A DNA stretch of 64,000 nt, taken from NCBI RefSeq assembly GCF_000474215.1, contig NZ_BAUC01000021.1, positions 1-64,000 of the forward strand, given 5' to 3'. The number at the start of each line of letters is the position of its first letter. Position 1 is the first letter of the stretch. The stretch comes from Edwardsiella hoshinae NBRC 105699 = ATCC 33379. Its GTDB lineage: Bacteria > Pseudomonadota > Gammaproteobacteria > Enterobacterales > Enterobacteriaceae. This document shows, in pieces, positions 19,149-32,522 of the stretch. A program made the position numbers and the translations under genes. The notes below the pieces were generated by a model. The model was not told where the DNA came from. It did not search any database and worked only from the letters and a program-made list of their open reading frames with translations.

Positions 19149-19822
19149 TCTAACCCGCGCCATCCCAGGGGGGGAACCTCCCCCCTGATTATCGCGACAG
19201 TTTCCCTTTTGCCTATCACGCCCCCCTCACCACGCCTGAATCCTCTGTCTTCGCTATCTGCTCGGTGTAACACATCGACGTAACATATCGTCCTAAACTT
19301 ATCGCGCAACATCACCCCATCCCCAAAAGTGCGAAACAGAATATTGTCAAGCATAAAGATTAATGTTATTAAGTTTAATATCAATTGATAATAGCCTTAT
19401 ATCTGCTGTCACTATTTTTAGTTAAAAGATAAATAAGTCGTTTCCAATCTACCAGATGCTATCTATCTTCGCGAATAGCATAAATCTGGTTATTTTCATT
19501 GCGCCGCACACAACGGATGCGCGGACTTCGCCACCAACCTCAGCGGCGTCGGGTTAAATAGCTTTATCTTCTTACTCATGTAGTCCACAAAAAAATGCAA
19601 AGCAAAAACAATAGGATAAAAAGGAAAACCCATGGCGAACACGGTATTAACGGCACTACCCTTATTCTCAACGCCTAGACTTTTATTTATATGTAACAAT
19701 AGATATAGGGAATTAAATTAATAAATAAAATAGATGAAAAGGACCATCTATTGCGTCATATAACGCATCAATTCACTGAAAGTTTTATTTTGTTTTATTC
19801 ATAATATTTTTAGGTCATATTA
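19149..19822. other. AT-rich intergenic region upstream of the inverse autotransporter
   Basis: The right two thirds (about 19320-19822) are markedly A+T-rich against G+C-rich flanks. No convincing gene is present; one 67-codon minus frame would need a TTG start without a ribosome-binding site. AT-rich upstream DNA of this kind commonly binds H-NS and controls horizontally acquired adhesins, so this is the likely regulatory region of the next gene. Confidence 0.6.
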
Positions 19823-22800
19823 ATGAGCATCTCTCACACGCTGCATCACCGTACCGCTTTCGGGCTGCTGATCTACTGGCTGCTAAGCACGCTGATTCTT
19901 CCCCTTTACCCACCGCTGGCACAGGCCAGTCGCGGCGACGAGTCACTCCCTTCGTTAGAAATCAACGCAACAGACACCGGACAGTCCGGGGATGAGAACG
20001 CTATCGCCGAGCATATGCGGTTATGGGGAAATGTCCTGGCGGCACCGTCGCCAACGGCAGCCGTTGGGCAACTGGCAGGCAACCAGATAAGCGCGCAAGC
20101 TAATCAGTTTGCCAATGAGACGCTGCGCGACTGGCTCGGGCAGCAAGGCAAAGGGAACGTGAATGTGCAATTTACCCGGCACGGCACCGGCAGTGCCGAC
20201 CTCCTACTGCCCTGGTACGACACCGAAAACCGCCTGCTCTTTAGTCAATTAGGCGGACGCATTGACGAAGATCGCACGATCTTAAACGGCGGTATCGGCT
20301 GGCGGCAGTATATCGCTGAACGCTGGATGCTAGGCGGCAATGCCTTTTACGATTATGACGCCAGTGCAGGTAACGCCCGCTGGGGATTAGGGCTGGAAGC
20401 CAGAACCGATTGGCTCAGCCTCTCGATCAATCGCTACTTCCGTCTGACCGACTGGCGAGCATCCTCGCAGGCCGGTTATGATGAACGCCCGGCGGAAGGC
20501 TATGACACCCAACTGAAATATTGGCTACCGATGATGCCAACGCTGGGTGGTGAACTGAGCTATGAAAAATATTTTGGTGAGGGTGTGGCGCTTTCCGGCA
20601 CCGGCGCGGTAAATGCGCTGAAAACGTCACCCTATACTTTGACAACCGCCGTCAACTATACCCCTTTTCCGCTGCTGACCCTCAGCGTTGGGCAGAAAAT
20701 GGGCGACGTGTCGGAGACCGTCGCCAAACTGGAATTCAACTGGCGTTTCGGTCTGCCACTGGCGGCCCAACTCGACAGCGCTAATATGGCGATGCTGCGC
20801 TCGCTGCAAGGCAGCCGCTACGATTTGGTGGCGCGCAACTACGACATCGTGATGCAGTATCGCCGCCAGCCCAGCGCGACACTCTCGTTGCCGTTAATCA
20901 GCGGCGTGGCGACGAACCGCGTCGAAGTACACGCCCGGGTGCAAGCAAGCGCGGGCCTACGTGATGTGCTGTGGCAAGCGGACGCATTGCAAGCTGCGGG
21001 CGGCGCCCTTTTCCCCGGCAACAAGCCGACAGATATCACCCTGCTGTTACCGCCGTGGAATCCGCCGGAAAGCGGGCGACCGAACCAGTATGCATTAAGT
21101 GCACAACTGATTGATACAGATGGCAACCGTAGCGAACCTGTGGTGACGACGATCACCGTGTTAGATGCTGGCTATAGCCCGCAGGTCAGTCTATCGACCG
21201 CACACGTCGCCGCCGGCAAGGAGATCAGCGCCGATTTGACGGTGACCGATGAGCAAGGCAAACCGGCGGCAAAGATGCCGGTACATGTCACTGTGACGGC
21301 GCAAAGTTCACCGCCAGCCCCCTTGCAATACGGTGCGCCGGCGGCATTAATCAGCCCCGCGCTAGAGCCGACCTGTCTGATTAACGGCCAGCCCCGCTGC
21401 GACGGCTTTGATACCCAAACCGATGATGCCGGCAAACTGCCTCTGCGCCTCGCCAGTACTAAAGCGGGCGTGCATCAGCTAACAGCAAGGCTGGCCACGG
21501 GCAACCAAATAAGCCAGGAGATTATCTTTACGGCGGACCCGGCCTCCGCCCAGATGGCGGCAGGTGCATTGTCGGTCACGACGAATAACGCCCCTGCTGA
21601 TGGCCTCAGCGCTAACCGAGTGACGGCGCGGGTGAGCGATCATTACGGTAATCCGCTAAGCGGGCAACGCGTAACCTTTACCGCCCGCGATGAGGCCCAA
21701 CTCGCCCCGGCGGGGCAAGCCAGCGGTCAGGGGGCCAAAACTGCCGACGTACTCACCGACAACAATGGCAGGGCGGCCGTTGACGTGACCCAAACGCGGG
21801 CTGGGAATAGCGTGATCGACGCCCAACTGAACGGTAGTCGACAACAAGTAACGCTGCACTTCGTCGCCGACAGCGGTAGCGCACGACTGGTACCCGGCAG
21901 TTTACATGTGACTCAGCGTAGCGCCACCGCCAGCGGCCCGCGCGTGAATCTGGCGTCGATCAAGGTAACGGATAGCAACGGCAATCCCTTACCGGGCGAG
22001 ACGGTGATCTTCACGGTAACCCAAGGCGCTTACCTGGCGCCGGTTGGCATACCGAATGAGGCACAGGGTACCGCGTTAACCACCCTCAGTCGTGTTACGG
22101 ACCGCGATGGCTTAGCGCAGGTAGTACTCCACAGCCGCTCCGTTAGTCGCGCCACGCTGAGTGCAGCCTTGGCAAACCAGCCATCGGCGCAAACCGTCGA
22201 GGTAAGTTTTGCCCCCAGCGTTGCAGACCCTGGCCGTTCGGCGTTACAGCTCAGTCAGAGCACCATTGTGGCAGATGGTAACACGAGCAGCACACTCCAG
22301 CTGACGTTAAAAGACCGCCAGGGCAATCCGCTGGTACGCACTCGCGGCGTCGCCTTTCAGGTTATTCAGGGAAATACCGCCGATTACACGCTAAGCGCGG
22401 TGGACTACCGCCAGGCGGCGGCTGGCATCTATAGCGCCAGTCTAACGGCGACCGGTGTAGGGCACGCGACTCTCGGCGTCACACTGGACGGACAGCCATT
22501 GCCACTTAGCCCGGTAGCGGTGCAGTCCACGCCGCCTGGCAATACCGTCACGCTAACGTTGACGGCCACCCCCCCAGGCCCCCTCACCGCAGACGGCACC
22601 AGCAGTGCGACCATCACAGCAACCGCGCAAGACGCTTTTGGCCAGGCATTGCAAAACATCCCACTGCGTGTGAGCGCCAGCAACGGCGCCATCCTTGCCA
22701 GCGGGGCCGGCAATACCGGCTCGACGCTCGTCGTACCAAGCGGCGCTAACGGCAACGCCACTTTCACCCTCCGCAGTCGGTTAGCCGGGATCAGCACGGT

Positions 22801-24244
22801 CAGCGTCCAGCTCGACGCCGCGCCCGCGTTGGCAAGCGTTACATCGCGGCTGGATATCCGTTTTGTCCCGGGCGATATCAGCGTCACCCGCTCGAGCCTG
22901 ACGGCCAGCACCGCTACCATGCCTGACGGCAACGCTCACACTGTGGCTATCGAGGCTAACGGTACGGACAGCGTCACCTTAACGCTGGATCTGCGAGACA
23001 GCCAAGGTAACCCCATCAACGGGCTTGATAGCGGTATCGCGTTCAGCGTGACCGATAGCGACACGGCGTCTCCCGCAACGACGCGTCTGACCCTCAGCCC
23101 GGTAAACTATGAGCAGGCTGAGCGCGGGATTTACCGTGCGACGCTGACGGGCACCCAAGCCGGGCGTTTCACGCTAAGCGCCCACGTCACGCTAGGCGGG
23201 CAATCGTACACGATTGGCACAGCAGCATCGGTACAACTGCTATTGCTGCCTGGTCCCCCGCAATCGCCGGTGTTGACCAGTAGCGCCAGTTCGTTGGTCG
23301 CCGACGGCCAATCCACCACGCTGATAACGCTACGCCTGGTCGATCGTCACGGGAATCCCCTGGTGGATAAGGCGCCACGGCTCACGCTTTCCGGCGCCGC
23401 GGCGACATTCAGCGCGGGCACCGCGCTGGATACCACCTCGGGCACCATGCAGCATAACGGTAACGGCGAATACCGTATTACCCTGCGCAGTGGCACCACC
23501 TCCGGTACCACCGTGGTGACGCTGGAGCCGGCCTCGGTAGGTCTCGCCGCCGACGCGGCAGCCACCACACTACAGATTGTGATGATGAAGCCCGTACTGA
23601 AGCTTATGGCCCAGGCGGCCGACTACTCGTTCGCCAATGACAGCGGCTTTCCACACACCGGATTCGCTCGTGCCACCTTTACCCTAAAATTCCCTAATGG
23701 CACGGCGCCCTTGGATGCGAAAGCCGTCGTCACGGGTAGCCAGAATACACCGGCCTGGCTAACGGTAAACGATAGCGGAGTGGTAACCTTTAACCGTCGG
23801 CCTGCTAGCGGCGAGCAGCATGTCACGATTACCTTAACTAGCCTCGACGGGGAGCGCGGTGAATATCACATTAATCTGCGCCACTGGTTTGTTAACGAGG
23901 GGGCCTCCCGGATGAATCCGTCCGTGGCACAACAGTCGTGCCAAGTTGTGGGGGGACGCTTGCCGACGGTACGCGAGTTAACCAATTCAAGCCAACGCGC
24001 CTATCATGATCAGTATGGTTGGGAGTACCGCGGCAGTTATAGTCAGCGGCGCGCGGTGGGAAATCTGTGGAGTGAATGGGGCAATATGGCGTTCTATCCC
24101 GGTTCAAACTTTTACACCAACGACTACTGGACCCGCGATGAGGCCGGGCGCGACGCCTATATGACGGTGTCGTTGCAAAACGGCGATGTCAATGGCGGCA
24201 GTCTCAGTGATGTCTACAACGTCACCTGCCTCCTGGCACTGTAA
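19823..24244 (+). CDS. Intimin/invasin-like inverse autotransporter with Ig-like repeats
   Basis: 1473 residues. A signal peptide (1-35, cleavage near AQA-S) is followed by a ~60-residue linker and a 12-strand inverse-autotransporter barrel (about 95-345: LGGRIDEDRTILNGGIGWRQ, NAFYDYDASAGNARWGLGLE, LSYEKYFGEGVAL). An Ig-like connector follows, then about seven Big-1-type Ig repeats (recurring V/A-D-G-x-S-x-N/T and D-x-x-G-N-P-L). The final ~115 residues form a tip domain bounded by two cysteines (SCQVVGGRLPTVREL ... YNVTCLLAL), reminiscent of lectin-like or DUF1566-type tips. No LysM module is seen. The tip should bind host or bacterial surfaces; ligand unknown. Confidence 0.93.
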   Translation: MSISHTLHHRTAFGLLIYWLLSTLILPLYPPLAQASRGDESLPSLEINATDTGQSGDENAIAEHMRLWGNVLAAPSPTAAVGQLAGNQISAQANQFANETLRDWLGQQGKGNVNVQFTRHGTGSADLLLPWYDTENRLLFSQLGGRIDEDRTILNGGIGWRQYIAERWMLGGNAFYDYDASAGNARWGLGLEARTDWLSLSINRYFRLTDWRASSQAGYDERPAEGYDTQLKYWLPMMPTLGGELSYEKYFGEGVALSGTGAVNALKTSPYTLTTAVNYTPFPLLTLSVGQKMGDVSETVAKLEFNWRFGLPLAAQLDSANMAMLRSLQGSRYDLVARNYDIVMQYRRQPSATLSLPLISGVATNRVEVHARVQASAGLRDVLWQADALQAAGGALFPGNKPTDITLLLPPWNPPESGRPNQYALSAQLIDTDGNRSEPVVTTITVLDAGYSPQVSLSTAHVAAGKEISADLTVTDEQGKPAAKMPVHVTVTAQSSPPAPLQYGAPAALISPALEPTCLINGQPRCDGFDTQTDDAGKLPLRLASTKAGVHQLTARLATGNQISQEIIFTADPASAQMAAGALSVTTNNAPADGLSANRVTARVSDHYGNPLSGQRVTFTARDEAQLAPAGQASGQGAKTADVLTDNNGRAAVDVTQTRAGNSVIDAQLNGSRQQVTLHFVADSGSARLVPGSLHVTQRSATASGPRVNLASIKVTDSNGNPLPGETVIFTVTQGAYLAPVGIPNEAQGTALTTLSRVTDRDGLAQVVLHSRSVSRATLSAALANQPSAQTVEVSFAPSVADPGRSALQLSQSTIVADGNTSSTLQLTLKDRQGNPLVRTRGVAFQVIQGNTADYTLSAVDYRQAAAGIYSASLTATGVGHATLGVTLDGQPLPLSPVAVQSTPPGNTVTLTLTATPPGPLTADGTSSATITATAQDAFGQALQNIPLRVSASNGAILASGAGNTGSTLVVPSGANGNATFTLRSRLAGISTVSVQLDAAPALASVTSRLDIRFVPGDISVTRSSLTASTATMPDGNAHTVAIEANGTDSVTLTLDLRDSQGNPINGLDSGIAFSVTDSDTASPATTRLTLSPVNYEQAERGIYRATLTGTQAGRFTLSAHVTLGGQSYTIGTAASVQLLLLPGPPQSPVLTSSASSLVADGQSTTLITLRLVDRHGNPLVDKAPRLTLSGAAATFSAGTALDTTSGTMQHNGNGEYRITLRSGTTSGTTVVTLEPASVGLAADAAATTLQIVMMKPVLKLMAQAADYSFANDSGFPHTGFARATFTLKFPNGTAPLDAKAVVTGSQNTPAWLTVNDSGVVTFNRRPASGEQHVTITLTSLDGERGEYHINLRHWFVNEGASRMNPSVAQQSCQVVGGRLPTVRELTNSSQRAYHDQYGWEYRGSYSQRRAVGNLWSEWGNMAFYPGSNFYTNDYWTRDEAGRDAYMTVSLQNGDVNGGSLSDVYNVTCLLAL

Positions 24245-24379
24245 TCGCCGCTCTCCTGCGCTGGCATGGCGCAGGAGGGCAAATAGCGCCGGCTAACCGA
24301 TAAGCTGAGAGCCTGGTTACAAACTCGCCGCCGTTTCTGTGCCATAGTTAGCGATGGGTTCTGACCAAAAGGAGGGCTT

Positions 24380-24601
24380 ATGTTCCCAGAGTATCGTGAT
24401 CTGATCTCCCGTCTGAAAACCGAAGACGTCCGATTTGCCACCCTGTTCCATGAGCATAACCAGCTGGATCATGAAATTAGAAGGGCTGAAAACAGACCCG
24501 GCGCGCTATTCAATGAGCAAATTAGTGCCATGAAGCGCGAAAAACTGAGGATCAAGGATGAGCTGTACCAGATCCTGCGCAGTGAAGAGGCGGTCAGTTG
24601 A
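24380..24601 (+). CDS. ydcH: DUF465 family protein YdcH
   Basis: 73 residues beginning MFPEYRDLISRLK as in E. coli YdcH (74 residues). It is a small, highly charged helical hairpin with H-N-x-L-D-H-E-I and a lysine-rich second helix. The cellular role is unknown. The start is preceded by AGGAGGG, an unusually strong ribosome-binding site. In E. coli ydcH lies elsewhere, near the terminus. Confidence 0.92.
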   Translation: MFPEYRDLISRLKTEDVRFATLFHEHNQLDHEIRRAENRPGALFNEQISAMKREKLRIKDELYQILRSEEAVS

Positions 24602-24620
24602 TCGTTACACCGCGGACATG

Positions 24621-24648
24621 AAAAAACCCGCCATAAGGCGGGTTTTTT
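24621..24648. terminator. Bidirectional terminator between ydcH and eno
   Basis: AAAAAACCCGCC and GGCGGGTTTTTT flank a short loop, with A tract left and T tract right, so it serves the convergent ydcH and eno transcripts. Confidence 0.9.
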
Positions 24649-24669
24649 GCATCGGTGAAACGGCAGCGA

Positions 24670-27758
<3,089 letters not shown>

Positions 27759-27948
27759 TTATTTGCCACAAACGATCTGATCCTGCCTACGCCCTTTACT
27801 GCGTCCAAACACCGCCCGCAATAATCTTCTTTCACTTATTAAACAAAAAGATACAGAGAAAAAACCCCAAAAAATCCCATTAATGCCTATCAATTTATGT
27901 CAAACAGGCAAAATAAGGCGGAAAACTTGTCGAATCAGGCGCTCCACC

Positions 27949-28743
27949 CTACTGTTTTTCTTGCTGTTTTACCTGCTGCCACATCGCTTCCATCTCCGCG
28001 AGTGAGGCGTGTTCCAGGGTGTCTCCCCCCGCGATCACCGCCTGTTCTAACGCGCGAAAACGGCGTTCAAACTTGCGATTGGCCTGTTCCAGCACATTCT
28101 CCGCCCGACAACCGAGGTGGCGTGCCAGATTGACCGTGGCAAACAGCAGATCGCCGACCTCTTCGCTCAGCCGAGCCTCATCCACCACCGCCTGTTGCGC
28201 CTCATCCATCACCTCGTCGATCTCTTCGTACACCTTGTCCAGCACCGGCCCTAGGGTGTCCCAATCGAATCCCACCGAGGCGCAACGCCGCTGGATCTTA
28301 TCGGCGCGCATCAGCGCCGGCAGTGCCAACGGGATATCATCCATCAGCGAGTCCATCGCCTTCTGCGCTCGCTCCTGTTGCTTACGCTGTTCCCAGCGGG
28401 CCACGGAAGCCTGAGCACTCTCGTCGTAGTCCGCGTCGAACACGTGAGGATGGCGGCGTTCCAACTTGTCACAGATGCCCTCGCATACCGCATCAAAGTC
28501 GAACAGCCCCTGTTCCTGGGCCATCTGCGCGTGAAACACGACTTGAAATAACAGGTCGCCTAGCTCTTCTTTCAGTCCATTGAAATCGTTGCGCTGAATC
28601 GTGTCAAGCACTTCATAAGTTTCTTCCAGCGTATAGGGGGCGATTGTGGCAAAAGTTTGACGTAGATCCCATGGACAGCCGCGCTGCGGGTCACGTAGCG
28701 TGCGCATAATGGTCAAAAGGCGTTGTAAAGCAGGGGTGGTCAT
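27949..28743 (-). CDS. mazG: Nucleoside triphosphate pyrophosphohydrolase MazG
   Basis: 264 residues, with tandem MazG domains: an N-terminal copy with GCPWDLRQTF and EELGDLLFQVVFHAQ, and a C-terminal copy with VYEEIDEVMDEAQQAV and EEVGDLLFATVNLARH. The EExxD metal-site pattern is visible in both. The enzyme hydrolyses NTPs to NMPs and in E. coli lowers ppGpp. The ATG at 28743 gives the family length; the frame also opens with a TTG seven codons earlier. It lies next to relA with no mazEF between. Confidence 0.95.
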   Translation of the reverse strand: MTTPALQRLLTIMRTLRDPQRGCPWDLRQTFATIAPYTLEETYEVLDTIQRNDFNGLKEELGDLLFQVVFHAQMAQEQGLFDFDAVCEGICDKLERRHPHVFDADYDESAQASVARWEQRKQQERAQKAMDSLMDDIPLALPALMRADKIQRRCASVGFDWDTLGPVLDKVYEEIDEVMDEAQQAVVDEARLSEEVGDLLFATVNLARHLGCRAENVLEQANRKFERRFRALEQAVIAGGDTLEHASLAEMEAMWQQVKQQEKQ

Positions 28744-28830
28744 CGCGGTCGTTTCACTCAGCAAACTGCCGCCATTGAGGCGGCGAGCAGCCCGGCACGG
28801 CAGTGCACGTCCCGGGCCAAGGGTATCGGG

Positions 28831-31077
28831 TCACACGGCGGTGCCGCGCCCGGCATTCAGCCGACGCGCGTCTAGCACGTCCGGCAGTTGATTCAGCTTG
28901 GCCAGCACCCGGCCCAACACTTGCAGATTATAGATCTCGATCTCCATATCGATGGTCGCCATCTGCTGCTTAGTGTCGCTGCGGCTAGCGACCCCCAACA
29001 CATTGACCTTTTCGTTGGCCAAAATAGTGGTGATGTCGCGCAGCAGGCCGCTGCGATCATTCGCGGTCACACGCACCACCAGCGCATAGCCGCTGGAGTA
29101 GCTCTCCCCCCACACCGCGTCAATGATGCGCTCCGGCGCATGGCGACGCAATTCATCCAACTGGTCGCAGTCGGCGCGGTGGATAGAGATCCCTCGCCCT
29201 TGGGTGATAAAGCCGACGATCTCATCGCCGGGGATCGGCTGACAGCAACGGGCGATGTGGTGCATCAGGTTACCCACCCCTTCGACCACCACTCGGCCAC
29301 TGCTCTTATCGCTGCGCGCGCTGGATTGCCCCTTCTGGGTCAGTTGTTTCAACGCCTCGCGATCCGCCTCCTCGGCACTGGGTTTGTTGATCTTGCCTTG
29401 GAGGAAGTTAACCATCTGGTTGAGACGAATATCGCCACCTCCGATGGCGGCCAGCACCTCATCCAGACTATGCACGTTGTAGCGCGGCAACAGTAACTTC
29501 TCCGCCTCTTTCAGGCTGATACCCAGACGCGCCAGTTCATCGTCCAAGATCTGACGCCCGGCCAGGATATTCTTATCGCGATCCAGCTTACGGAACCAGT
29601 TATGGATCTTGGCGCGTCCACGACTGGTGGTCACATAGCCCAAGTTAGGATTAAGCCAATCGCGACTCGGGTTAGGCTGCTTCTGGGTGATGATCTCCAC
29701 CTGATCGCCCATCTGTAACTGGTAGGTAAAGGGGACGATGCGCCCGCCGATCTTGGCACCGATGCAACGGTGACCGACATCGCTGTGAATGTGGTAGGCG
29801 AAGTCGAGCGGCGTGGAGCCGGCAGGCAGATCGACCACATCCCCTTTGGGAGTAAACACATACACCCGATCGTCCAGCACTTGGCTGCGCACTTCATCGA
29901 TCATCTCACCGGTGTCGGCCATCTCCTCTTGCCAGGCCAACAGCTTGCGCAGCCAGGCGATGCGATTCTCATAGCCAGCGCGTCCCCCTGCCTGTGGCCC
30001 CTCTTTGTACTTCCAGTGCGCCGCCACACCCAGCTCGGCATCTTCATGCATCTGGCGGGTACGGATCTGAATCTCCAGGGTCTTACCGTGCGGACCGAGT
30101 ACTACCGTGTGGATCGACTGATAACCGTTGGGTTTGGGGTTTGCTACGTAGTCGTCGAACTCGCTGGGCAGATGACGATAGTGCGTGTGTACTATCCCCA
30201 GTGCCGCATAGCAATCTTGCAACCGTTCGACCACCACCCGTACCGCACGCACGTCGAACAGCTCATCGAAAGCCAGCGATTTCTTCTGCATCTTGCGCCA
30301 AATGCTATAGATATGCTTGGGGCGACCATAGATCTCCGCTTTGATGCCCTCTTTAGCCATCGCCTTACGCAGATCATGCACAAAATCATCGATAAACTGC
30401 TCACGATCGATGCGCCGCTCATGCAGCAGTTTGGCAATGCGTTTATACTCTTCCGGGTGCAAGTAACGGAAACAATAGTCCTCCAACTCCCACTTCAGTT
30501 GGCCGATACCTAAACGGTTAGCCAACGGCGCGTAGATGTTGAAGCTCTCCTTGGCCGCCAGCACACGCTCCTCCTCCGGCGCATCCTTCACCTCGCGCAA
30601 GTGGGCAATGCGCTCCGCCAACTTGATCACCACACAGCGGAAATCTTCCACGATGGCCAGCAGCATGCGGCGAATATTGTCTACCTGCTCCGATCCGGCC
30701 GCCCCGCTCTGGGTCGCCTTCAACTGGCGGATGGCATCCATCTCCCTCACCCCACGCACCAGATCGGCGATGGCGCCACCAAAGTCGTCGCGCACCTGCT
30801 GATCGTCGATCACGGCGCTATCCACCAGCGGGAACAACAGCGCGGCGCGCAGACTATCGTTATCCATGCTCAGGGTCGAGAGGATTTCGACCATCTCGAC
30901 GCCGCGCCAGAGCAGCAACGGCGCTGCCGCATGACCGGCCGTTTTCTCCTGGCAATAGCGCCAGGTGGCGGTGAGACGCTCACACGACTCGGGGCTGGAT
31001 ATATTTAAGCTTGCCACCCACTGTTCGGGGACAAATTCACCAGCCGTATTCAAATGAGCGCTTCTTACCGCGACCAT
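28831..31077 (-). CDS. relA: GTP pyrophosphokinase RelA
   Basis: Ribosome-associated (p)ppGpp synthetase of the stringent response, 748 residues (744 in E. coli). Order: an inactive hydrolase-like domain (the HD pair is replaced, ALLFPLVDS), the synthetase domain (YGRPKHIYSIWRKM, then NPKPNGYQSIHT), a TGS domain (VYVFTPKGDVVDLPAGSTPLDFAY), a Cys/His segment (ARCCQPIPGDE) and a C-terminal ACT domain. Lack of the HD motif fits a RelA that only makes the alarmone. Confidence 0.98.
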   Translation of the reverse strand: MVAVRSAHLNTAGEFVPEQWVASLNISSPESCERLTATWRYCQEKTAGHAAAPLLLWRGVEMVEILSTLSMDNDSLRAALLFPLVDSAVIDDQQVRDDFGGAIADLVRGVREMDAIRQLKATQSGAAGSEQVDNIRRMLLAIVEDFRCVVIKLAERIAHLREVKDAPEEERVLAAKESFNIYAPLANRLGIGQLKWELEDYCFRYLHPEEYKRIAKLLHERRIDREQFIDDFVHDLRKAMAKEGIKAEIYGRPKHIYSIWRKMQKKSLAFDELFDVRAVRVVVERLQDCYAALGIVHTHYRHLPSEFDDYVANPKPNGYQSIHTVVLGPHGKTLEIQIRTRQMHEDAELGVAAHWKYKEGPQAGGRAGYENRIAWLRKLLAWQEEMADTGEMIDEVRSQVLDDRVYVFTPKGDVVDLPAGSTPLDFAYHIHSDVGHRCIGAKIGGRIVPFTYQLQMGDQVEIITQKQPNPSRDWLNPNLGYVTTSRGRAKIHNWFRKLDRDKNILAGRQILDDELARLGISLKEAEKLLLPRYNVHSLDEVLAAIGGGDIRLNQMVNFLQGKINKPSAEEADREALKQLTQKGQSSARSDKSSGRVVVEGVGNLMHHIARCCQPIPGDEIVGFITQGRGISIHRADCDQLDELRRHAPERIIDAVWGESYSSGYALVVRVTANDRSGLLRDITTILANEKVNVLGVASRSDTKQQMATIDMEIEIYNLQVLGRVLAKLNQLPDVLDARRLNAGRGTAV

Positions 31078-31116
31078 GGTACTCTCCCTCTGACTGCCTA
31101 ACCGCTAATCCACTGT

Positions 31117-32439
31117 CTACTGCGCCGTAGACTCAAACAGCGCCATCGACTCCAAATGCCCCGTATGGGGAAACATATCCAACAGGCACAATCGTGTCAG
31201 CTGATAGCCTCCCTGTAACAACACCCGGCTATCCCGCGCCAGTGTGGCCGGGTTACAGGAGACATACACCACCCGACGCGGGGCCAAATGAACGATATGC
31301 TGCATCACACCGGGGGCTCCTGCGCGCGCCGGATCGAGCAGGACTTTATCGAATCCCTGCGCCGCCCAAGGCTGACGCGTCACATCCTCTTCCAGATTCT
31401 GATGGAAGAATTCTACATTACTCAGTCCATTGTGACGTGCATTATTCTGCGCACGCGCCACCAACTCGGGTACTCCCTCGACGCCCACCACCCATCGGGC
31501 CTGTCGTGCCAGCGGCAATGTGAAGTTCCCCATGCCACAGAAGAGATCTAACACGCACTCGTCGGCACGCACAGCAAGCCAATCGAGAGCGCGGGTGACC
31601 ATCTGCTGATTGACCTGAGCGTTAACCTGGATGAAATCCTGTGGATCGAATTCCAGGCGCATCCCCGCCACCTGATAATAGGGGGCCTCACCGAGCAGGC
31701 GGTGCGGCGCTCCCTGACCGTCGCTCAGATAGAGCGCCAAACCGTGCTGCCGAGCGAACGCCAGCAGCGCCGCCTGATCCGCGGCGTGCAGCGGATCGAG
31801 ATGGCGCAACACCATTAGCGGCCCATTATCCGCCAACACCAGCTCTAGGTGTCCAAGGCGACGACGGGCGCGTAACGCCGATAGACAGTCACCCAACGGC
31901 AACAACAGCGCCTCCAACGGCGGGGCTAACACCGGACAGGCGCGTAGCGCCACCAATGCGTTAGACGCCGCTTGGCGGAAACCCAATACGACCCGCTGGC
32001 GCTTGGCGTCAAATTGCAAGCCGAAACGGGCGCGCCGCCGGTAACCATAGGGCTCCGCGGCGATCAACGCCGACGGCGTGATGCTGACTCCCGCCTCACG
32101 CGCCATCAGGCGCTGCAACATCTGCGATTTGCTCTGCTGTTGTAGCGCGATCGACGCATGTTGCTGCTGACATCCGCCGCAGACGCCGGTGTGCGGGCAG
32201 CGTGCAGCTACCCGCTGTGGGCTCTGGCTGAGCAGCCGCTTAACGTGCCCGCGGGCAAACTGGCGCTTATCCTCCGTCAGGATCACCTCGGCCTGTTCTC
32301 CGGGTAGCAGACCGTTAATAAACAGCGTCTTGCCCTGATCGCGCGCCACCCCTTGACCGAAGGCATCCAGATCGTCGGCGGTCACAATCAGGGTTTTACG
32401 GGTCGCGGTACGGCGCCCCGGTGTGTAAAATTGAGCCAT
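31117..32439 (-). CDS. rlmD: 23S rRNA m5U1939 methyltransferase
   Basis: 440 residues: an N-terminal TRAM domain, an iron-sulfur cluster region with cysteines in [16 protein letters not shown] and a further Cys in LRACPV, and a C-terminal SAM-dependent domain with [16 protein letters not shown] and the catalytic Cys of [12 protein letters not shown]. It methylates U1939 of 23S rRNA. It is next to relA and divergent from barA, as in E. coli. Confidence 0.97.
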   Translation of the reverse strand: MAQFYTPGRRTATRKTLIVTADDLDAFGQGVARDQGKTLFINGLLPGEQAEVILTEDKRQFARGHVKRLLSQSPQRVAARCPHTGVCGGCQQQHASIALQQQSKSQMLQRLMAREAGVSITPSALIAAEPYGYRRRARFGLQFDAKRQRVVLGFRQAASNALVALRACPVLAPPLEALLLPLGDCLSALRARRRLGHLELVLADNGPLMVLRHLDPLHAADQAALLAFARQHGLALYLSDGQGAPHRLLGEAPYYQVAGMRLEFDPQDFIQVNAQVNQQMVTRALDWLAVRADECVLDLFCGMGNFTLPLARQARWVVGVEGVPELVARAQNNARHNGLSNVEFFHQNLEEDVTRQPWAAQGFDKVLLDPARAGAPGVMQHIVHLAPRRVVYVSCNPATLARDSRVLLQGGYQLTRLCLLDMFPHTGHLESMALFESTAQ

Positions 32440-32522
32440 GTCGATTGCTTATCTGTGCGGTGGGTTAAGCTAGGGCTTAACCGAATCTGTGTTGACCGCC
32501 AATTCTCCCACATCGGAACGCC

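Noticed and set aside
19496..19699. 67-codon minus-strand frame in the AT-rich gap
   Set aside because: Needs a TTG start without a ribosome-binding site; no family match recognised.
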